From: DAOPMC01 sp035392025
GTDB taxonomy: Bacteria; Bacillota_I; Bacilli_A; RF39; UBA660
Assembly (NCBI GenBank): GCA_035392025.1
Contig: DAOPMC010000019.1
Span: 1 to 26,862, forward strand
Length of the DNA: 26,862 nucleotides
Direction of reading: 5' to 3'
Made by a program: the position numbers and the translations under genes. Positions 23,192 through 26,862 of the stretch are shown here, piece after piece (within the stretch, counting starts at the first letter, position 1; the number at the start of each line of letters is the position of its first letter). The notes beneath the pieces are model-generated. The model had not been told where the DNA came from, ran no database searches, and saw only the letters and a program-made list of their open reading frames with translations.

Positions 23192-23390
23192 AAAACAAAA
23201 GATGCTACCTAAAGGACGAATTTCTCGTGGTACCACCTTATTTTATTCTCTTATACTATAACGCGTAACCGTTTTTATATTTTTTATAAAACTCATTCAG
23301 AAGTGATCCAAAATATATTTATTTATTAGTTTGCACCACCACTAACTCTCTTCAAAATTCATATATTTTCGTCTTCCTCATTTGATTTAA
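23192..23390 (-). promoter_or_regulatory. T-box riboswitch of ileS, isoleucine specifier
   Basis: The leader has the full T-box order on minus. Stem I has the GAGGAAGACG base and the AG-bulge/distal-loop region GAGAGTTAGTGGTGGTGCAAACTAAT. The specifier region GGATCACTTCTGAATGAG places ATC (Ile) at 23305-23307. The T-box GGTGGTACC is at 23229-23237. The antiterminator forms from AAGG...CCTT around the UGG bulge and the ACGA/TCGT hairpin. A competing terminator can pair GGTGGTACC with GGTAGCATC (23201-23209; one mismatch) ahead of TTTTGTTTT (23192-23200). Uncharged tRNA-Ile should favour read-through into ileS. Confidence 0.93.
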
Positions 23391-23395
23391 GTTTA

Positions 23396-23424
23396 ATAAT
23401 ATCACAAAACAATATTTTTTTCAA
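23396..23424 (-). promoter_or_regulatory. Sigma-A promoter for the ileS T-box leader
   Basis: On minus, TTGAAA (23419-23424), 17-nt spacer, TATTAT (23396-23401) with TG one base upstream. It starts 2 bp beyond the divIVA stop codon, so ileS has its own transcript while sepF-divIVA may read into it. Confidence 0.75.
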
Positions 23425-23426
23425 TA

Positions 23427-23855
23427 TTATAATTCTAATATTTCAATCTCATCAATTACTTCTAGTTGTTGCTCTACAATAGATCTTAACTTCTTTTTAT
23501 AAATTCTCATATTTCTCTCTAATGTATCTTTTTGTAATTCTATTTTTTCTGATCTAATTAATGCATCGTTAACTATTCTAGAAGCATTATGCCTTGCTTC
23601 CATCACTATCATATCCGCTTCTTTTTCCGCAATTTTTCTCATTGCTGCACTTGATGATGATGCTTGTTCTAACGCACTATTTAATCTTCCTTCTAATTCA
23701 TGATATTTAATTATTTCATCCTTCAATGAGGTTATTTCTTTTTCTTGCGACCTAATACGATTAAGATTAGTTTCAATCTCACGTATAACATCACTCAAAA
23801 ATTTATTTACTTCTTCTTTGCTGTAACCATGAACTTCTGTTTGAAACCTTTCCAT
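23427..23855 (-). CDS. divIVA: DivIVA-domain cell division/polarity protein
   Basis: This 142-residue protein is of the DivIVA/GpsB family, which senses negative membrane curvature at septa and poles and recruits partners. The N-terminal lipid-binding domain has 'FQTEVHGYSKEEVNKFLSDVIREI'. The rest is a long coiled coil ('EKEITSLKDEIIKYHELEGRLNSALEQASSSSAAMRKIAEKEADMIVMEARHNASRIVNDAL'), as in DivIVA. It is somewhat shorter than Bacillus DivIVA (about 164). Of two adjacent ATGs, the second (23855) has better spacing (4-5 nt) to AGGTGG. The order sepF-divIVA-ileS matches Bacillus, though ylmG and ylmH are missing between them here. Confidence 0.92.
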   Translation of the reverse strand: MERFQTEVHGYSKEEVNKFLSDVIREIETNLNRIRSQEKEITSLKDEIIKYHELEGRLNSALEQASSSSAAMRKIAEKEADMIVMEARHNASRIVNDALIRSEKIELQKDTLERNMRIYKKKLRSIVEQQLEVIDEIEILEL

Positions 23856-23875
23856 CATACCACCTTATTTAATTA

Positions 23876-24292
23876 CTACCAATCAAATTCATCATTAGTA
23901 TCTTTTTTTACTTTAGTAGTCTTTGTATCCTTACTTTCTTCTGATATTTTTCCTTCTACTGCAAAATTATTAGGAGTACATAAAAATATACCATTTCCTA
24001 ACTTTTGTAAATTACCACCTATTGCATACAACGAACCACTTAAAAAATCTATTATTCTTTTAGCTTGATCTGGTGTTACCCTTCTCATATTTACAACTAC
24101 ACTCATCCTAGATTTCAAATAATTGGCAATTGTCTGTGCTTCAGAAAACGCCCTTGGCTCAAGCAACATCATCTTGGCACTGGCACTACTATCTTTAAAT
24201 GCCTCTTTTGAATCATAATACTGATCTTCTTTCTTTCCTTTTGATTCATCATAATCATCTGTAATAAACTGCTTTAATTTATCAAATGCCAT
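23876..24292 (-). CDS. sepF: Cell division protein SepF
   Basis: This 138-residue SepF anchors FtsZ filaments to the membrane and shapes the septum. A short N-terminal part ('MAFDKLKQFI', amphipathic, the expected membrane anchor) is followed by a disordered charged linker. The SepF core is 'AKMMLLEPRAFSEAQTIANYLKSRMSVVVNMRRVTPDQAKRIIDFLSGSLYAIGGNLQKLGNGIFLCTPNNFAV', with the Gly residues and phi-LCTP strand typical of the family. A GTG at 24301 would add three residues, but GGAG lies 8 nt before the ATG at 24292. It is followed 20 nt later by divIVA and preceded by the HerA-like gene with a 65-bp gap. Confidence 0.95.
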   Translation of the reverse strand: MAFDKLKQFITDDYDESKGKKEDQYYDSKEAFKDSSASAKMMLLEPRAFSEAQTIANYLKSRMSVVVNMRRVTPDQAKRIIDFLSGSLYAIGGNLQKLGNGIFLCTPNNFAVEGKISEESKDTKTTKVKKDTNDEFDW

Positions 24293-24357
24293 ATTTATCA
24301 CTCCTATTTTTTATCTCATAATATATTTTAGCACACTTTTTAAACTTTTTAAATAAT

Positions 24358-26112
24358 TTATTCATACCATACACGTTTTATGTCAACATTTTGACTAAGT
24401 GGCGTTGGATTAGGTAAATCAACATTAACTATCGCTGGTATTTTAAAACTATTGCCAAATGCGATTAAACTACCTGGATCTAGTTGCTTTACTCTTTCAA
24501 ATATTCCTAAAGTTGCACTTGGAACCATTGCTTTTACATACTCTATATCATTAGGATGCAACATTCTCATAATTAGAAAATTTGAACACTGTGAAATAGT
24601 CGTTGGCGATAATTCATTAGGCCTTTGTGAAATTAAAACTAGCAAAACGCCATACTTTCTTCCCTCTTTTGCTATTCTATTAAATATATTATAGCCAAGC
24701 ATTTCCTCATCTATATCATTTTGAACATATCTATGTGCCTCTTCTATGACTATATGAAATGGCAATGTTCCTCTTTCTTTTAAGGTAGTTGATACACTAA
24801 ATAACATTTTAGAAATTATTTTAGTTAAAGCTTTCGCCAGTCTATCATCAACAAAACTCATATTAAAATTTATAACTTGTGCTTTGCTGCCATCTTGATT
24901 AGTAAGAAGTTTTTTTACATATGCCTCTTTTGTTATATATTCAGAATAATTAAAATATTCTTTTTTAGCAGAATTAATAATTGATCTTAATCTTACTCTT
25001 AATACGTTTGACTCATCATAAACTTTATCACTAGATAAAATACCTTCTGATATTAATGCATAATCAAATGCTTCAGATAAATTAACTAAGTCAAAATAAA
25101 CTTCTTTATCAAATGTTTTATAGTCTATATCTATTAAAAAATCATTTAAAAAATCTACTACTGCTTCTACATCCTGTGATTTTCCTGTTGCATCAACATA
25201 TAAGCATTGTCTTATGTTTCTAACATATCCTGGTTGAACTATTTCAGTTTCTAGATTTAACTCTTCAGTATTAATTGTTTCAAGAAGTGCAATTACTTGT
25301 TCTCTTGTCTGAGTAGGTGTTGCACCACTTATTAATATGTCTAAGATCGCACGAGCAAGTAAAGAATTTTTGTATTTAATAACATCTTCTCCACCACTTG
25401 CAAACATTTTAGCAAATCTTAATGCTTTATCAATGACAGGTATTTGTGTTGCTGATGTACATCCTAAAAGAATTGCTAAATCATCCGTTCCAAGTAAACA
25501 TAACGGAATATTTAAAATATCTCCTTCTGGATACTCTGTCTCTGTTGTATATTTTTTATATTTAAAATTAGGTACAACTTTATTAAAATCATTAAATGCA
25601 TGATTATATTCACCATAAGCATCAAATATAAATAAACTAGATCTGCTAGGAAATTTAGGATTAGTATATATGTTTTGAATTAATCTTGATACAGTATAAC
25701 TTTTCCCAGAACCAGTATTACCTAATATTGCCAAATGATTACTAAATAAGTCATTTAAACTAGCATAAACTTTATAATTATTATATAGTGCTGACCTACC
25801 AATATAAAATTTATCTTCATTATCAGTATTCCCACCATAGATGTAACCTAATTCTTCTGAGTTAATCATTCTAACGCGAGATTTAAAAGAAGGTTTTTTA
25901 AAAGTAGATGTCATAAATTTATCATCAACAAACTCTCCTATTAAAAACACATCCATATATTCGCTTTCAATACCAACAATCTCACCAACACAATGATTTT
26001 TATCATCATCAAACACAACATGTAAATTCATCAGATTACCCTGACTATTAATATCAATTGCCAATTTTATTTTAACTATGGTCTCTTCTATGGAAATTAT
26101 TTGACTTAACAT
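24358..26112 (-). CDS. HerA-like hexameric ATPase (DUF87/HAS-barrel translocase)
   Basis: This 584-residue protein has HerA architecture. An N-terminal beta-rich HAS-barrel-like domain (about 1-105, 'VGEIVGIESEYMDVFLIGEF...YIGRSALYNNYKVYASLNDL') is followed by a RecA-like motor with Walker A GNTGSGKS (131-138). Walker B is 'FHIVIEEAHRYV', a sensor-like stretch 'VLLVLISQRPNELSPTTISQCSNFLIMRM' follows, and an Arg-finger-like 'RIAKEGRKYG' lies between them. HerA proteins pump or remodel DNA, commonly with the nuclease NurA in archaea or with varied effectors in bacterial defence. No nuclease or effector gene is adjacent here; neighbours are khpA and sepF. A housekeeping DNA-translocation role is as likely as defence. 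A GTG three codons upstream is possible, but AGGTG is 6 nt before the ATG at 26112. Confidence 0.85.
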   Translation of the reverse strand: MLSQIISIEETIVKIKLAIDINSQGNLMNLHVVFDDDKNHCVGEIVGIESEYMDVFLIGEFVDDKFMTSTFKKPSFKSRVRMINSEELGYIYGGNTDNEDKFYIGRSALYNNYKVYASLNDLFSNHLAILGNTGSGKSYTVSRLIQNIYTNPKFPSRSSLFIFDAYGEYNHAFNDFNKVVPNFKYKKYTTETEYPEGDILNIPLCLLGTDDLAILLGCTSATQIPVIDKALRFAKMFASGGEDVIKYKNSLLARAILDILISGATPTQTREQVIALLETINTEELNLETEIVQPGYVRNIRQCLYVDATGKSQDVEAVVDFLNDFLIDIDYKTFDKEVYFDLVNLSEAFDYALISEGILSSDKVYDESNVLRVRLRSIINSAKKEYFNYSEYITKEAYVKKLLTNQDGSKAQVINFNMSFVDDRLAKALTKIISKMLFSVSTTLKERGTLPFHIVIEEAHRYVQNDIDEEMLGYNIFNRIAKEGRKYGVLLVLISQRPNELSPTTISQCSNFLIMRMLHPNDIEYVKAMVPSATLGIFERVKQLDPGSLIAFGNSFKIPAIVNVDLPNPTPLSQNVDIKRVWYE

Positions 26113-26123
26113 ACTAATCACCT

Positions 26124-26141
26124 ATTCTAATTAGAATTATA
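26124..26141 (-). promoter_or_regulatory. Promoter -10 with overlapping palindrome upstream of the HerA-like gene
   Basis: On minus, TATAAT (26136-26141) is preceded by TG plus one base; no strong -35 is visible. A perfect 14-bp palindrome (ATTCTAA/TTAGAAT, 26124-26137) overlaps its downstream edge, covering the expected start of transcription. It could be an operator, though short AT-rich palindromes occur by chance. Confidence 0.45.
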
Positions 26142-26173
26142 TCATAAATAAAATAAATTAAAAATAATTTTAA

Positions 26174-26197
26174 CAAAAAAAATGTGTTACCACATTC
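26174..26197 (-). terminator. Rho-independent terminator of rpsP-khpA
   Basis: On minus, AATGTG (26192-26197), loop GTAA, CACATT (26182-26187), then a run of eight T counting from the stem end. It lies 4 bp past the khpA stop. Confidence 0.85.
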
Positions 26198-26201
26198 TTA
26201 A

Positions 26202-26450
26202 TTAAAAACTATCGACATTAATCTTTATATTTTTATTTTCTTTCATATAGCTACTAGCCTGAACTAATGTCTTTATTGAATTAATTACTTTCCCATCTTT
26301 TCCAATTACTTTTCCCATATCTTCGCTATCAACAATTATTTGTATCAAAATTGTATTAGGTTCATCTGTAGGAAACTCTTTAACTGTTATCATATCTGGA
26401 TCAGTAACAATTGACTTTACTAAATATTCAGTGAATGCTATTAAATCCAT
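26202..26450 (-). CDS. khpA: KH-domain RNA-binding protein KhpA (YlqC)
   Basis: This 82-residue single KH domain protein has the RNA-contacting GxxG loop as 'MGKVIGKDGKVINSIKTLVQASS'. It starts 'MDLIAFTEYLVKSIVTDPDMITVKEF', typical of YlqC/KhpA. In other Firmicutes KhpA pairs with KhpB to bind many RNAs and influence cell elongation and division. The ATG is 2 nt downstream of the rpsP stop, as in the Bacillus rpsP-ylqC order. The usual following genes (rimM, trmD, rplS) are absent, as a terminator comes next and then the HerA-like gene. Confidence 0.94.
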   Translation of the reverse strand: MDLIAFTEYLVKSIVTDPDMITVKEFPTDEPNTILIQIIVDSEDMGKVIGKDGKVINSIKTLVQASSYMKENKNIKINVDSF

Positions 26451-26452
26451 AT

Positions 26453-26725
26453 TTATTTAACCATTCTTTCTTCATGAAGTTTTTTCATAATACCTGCTTT
26501 TTTAAACAAATCTTTAACAGTATCAGAAGGAATAGCACCAGTCCTTAACCATTTAAGAGCTAATTCTTCATCAATTTTTACCTCAGCAGGACTAACTAAT
26601 GGATTATAAAAACCAATTTGTTCCAAATAACTACCATCTCTTGGTGTTCTTGAATCAGTTGCAACAATACGATAACTTGGTCTTCTTATAGCTCCCATTC
26701 TTTTTAATCTTAACTTTACTGCCAC
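26453..26725 (-). CDS. rpsP: 30S ribosomal protein S16
   Basis: This 90-residue S16 is an early-binding protein of the 30S body. The signature 'VKLRLKRMGAIRRPSYRIVATDSRTPRDGSYLEQIGFYNP' is clear, followed by 'LALKWLRTGAIPSDTVKDLFKKAGIM'. Translation starts at a GTG (26725) with AAAGGAG 8 nt upstream; no closer ATG keeps the conserved MAVKLRL start. It is the first gene of a two-gene transcript with khpA from a near-perfect promoter. The usual upstream ffh cannot be confirmed in the remaining 137 bases. Confidence 0.96.
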   Translation of the reverse strand: MAVKLRLKRMGAIRRPSYRIVATDSRTPRDGSYLEQIGFYNPLVSPAEVKIDEELALKWLRTGAIPSDTVKDLFKKAGIMKKLHEERMVK

Positions 26726-26753
26726 TTATATCACTCCTTTCAAACTAAATTAG

Positions 26754-26782
26754 ATTATATATTATAAGGCCTTTATTGTCAA
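26754..26782 (-). promoter_or_regulatory. Consensus sigma-A promoter of rpsP-khpA
   Basis: On minus, TTGACA (26777-26782), exactly 17 nt, TATAAT (26754-26759): both hexamers match consensus perfectly. This is the strongest promoter in the window, as expected for a ribosomal protein gene. Confidence 0.9.
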
Positions 26783-26862
26783 TAAAAATTGTTATTTTTG
26801 ATACTTGAATATGATTAATCTATGATAATGTCTTAGGTGTTATTCCGGGAAAATGTCCCAAC

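Noticed and set aside
23180..23236. Nineteen-residue N-terminal extension of IleRS
   Set aside because: These codons translate the T-box antiterminator and terminator region. A strong Shine-Dalgarno and ATG at 23179 give the expected family start.
24358..26112. Defence system formed by the HerA-like ATPase with RhuM or other accessory genes
   Set aside because: The HerA-like gene lies more than 22 kb from rhuM, among core genes, with no adjacent nuclease, Sir2 or DUF4297-type effector.
1..26862. UGA read as tryptophan (mycoplasma-type code)
   Set aside because: Several clear genes end at TGA (rsmE, the UPF0200-like gene), and Trp residues in conserved motifs are encoded by TGG.
1..26862. 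CRISPR array, tRNA or rRNA genes
   Set aside because: No regularly spaced repeats of 20 bp or more and no cloverleaf or rRNA-like sequence were seen. The only tRNA-related RNA is the ileS T-box.
26783..26862. 3' end of ffh upstream of rpsP
   Set aside because: Minus-strand frames give only short tails such as LGHFPGITPKTLS, with no match to the Met-rich or Gly-rich C-terminus of Ffh.

Overview
The window comes from a very AT-rich (by eye under 30% GC), densely packed low-GC Gram-positive genome. The gene set points to a Bacilli-like Firmicute with spore-related genes: SepF, DivIVA, SpoIIIE/FtsK, the YmfF/YmfH pair, SpoVS and an uninterrupted pro-sigma-K. TGA is used as a stop (for example in rsmE and the UPF0200-like gene), so this is not a UGA-recoded mollicute. 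The short alanyl-tRNA synthetase, type-2 isoleucyl-tRNA synthetase and archaeal-type P-loop kinase suggest an uncultured, somewhat reduced lineage. No species can be named from the sequence alone.

Layout. Almost everything is on the minus strand; only two sigma factors and inorganic pyrophosphatase are on plus. Positions 1-2100 are accessory: the first codons of a gene running off the left edge (possibly ylqF), a GyrI-like protein, a RhuM-family protein, a repeat-rich AT region, and a second decayed copy of the same 5' gene end. This looks like an integrated element that replaced the 5' end of its target gene. Positions 2230-3431 hold a divergent RpoD-like sigma factor. From 3416 to 9125 (read leftwards) the order is ftsK, ymfF, ymfH, a single-pass membrane protein and spoVS. 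From 9213 to 12860 the order is an AI-2E-family permease (yrrI-like), a UPF0200-like kinase, a truncated alaS and a 56-codon ORF. From 12943 to 18766 the order is GNAT, RNHCP zinc protein, rsmE, a membrane/acidic protein, mtaB, recD2 and a 55-codon ORF. Then come plus-strand sigK and ppa, followed by minus-strand herA-like, sepF, divIVA and a T-box-controlled ileS. The right end carries rpsP and khpA behind a consensus promoter.

The core clusters keep parts of the Bacillus order (recD2/yrrI/alaS; rsmE/mtaB; sepF/divIVA/ileS; spoIIIE/ymfF/ymfH; rpsP/ylqC). They join translation (two tRNA synthetases, tRNA and rRNA modification, S16), division (SepF, DivIVA, FtsK) and sporulation (SigK, SpoVS). 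Intergenic space is minimal: genes are translationally coupled, and in six places an intrinsic-terminator hairpin contains the stop codon of the gene it ends.

The most notable observations are: an IleRS2 whose HIGH signature is rearranged to GLHH, a form linked to mupirocin hyper-resistance; the duplicated gene 5' end, whose two junctions reconstruct a perfect palindromic recombination core; an AlaRS without its C-terminal C-Ala region; and a sigma factor with an eroded -35 recognition helix.
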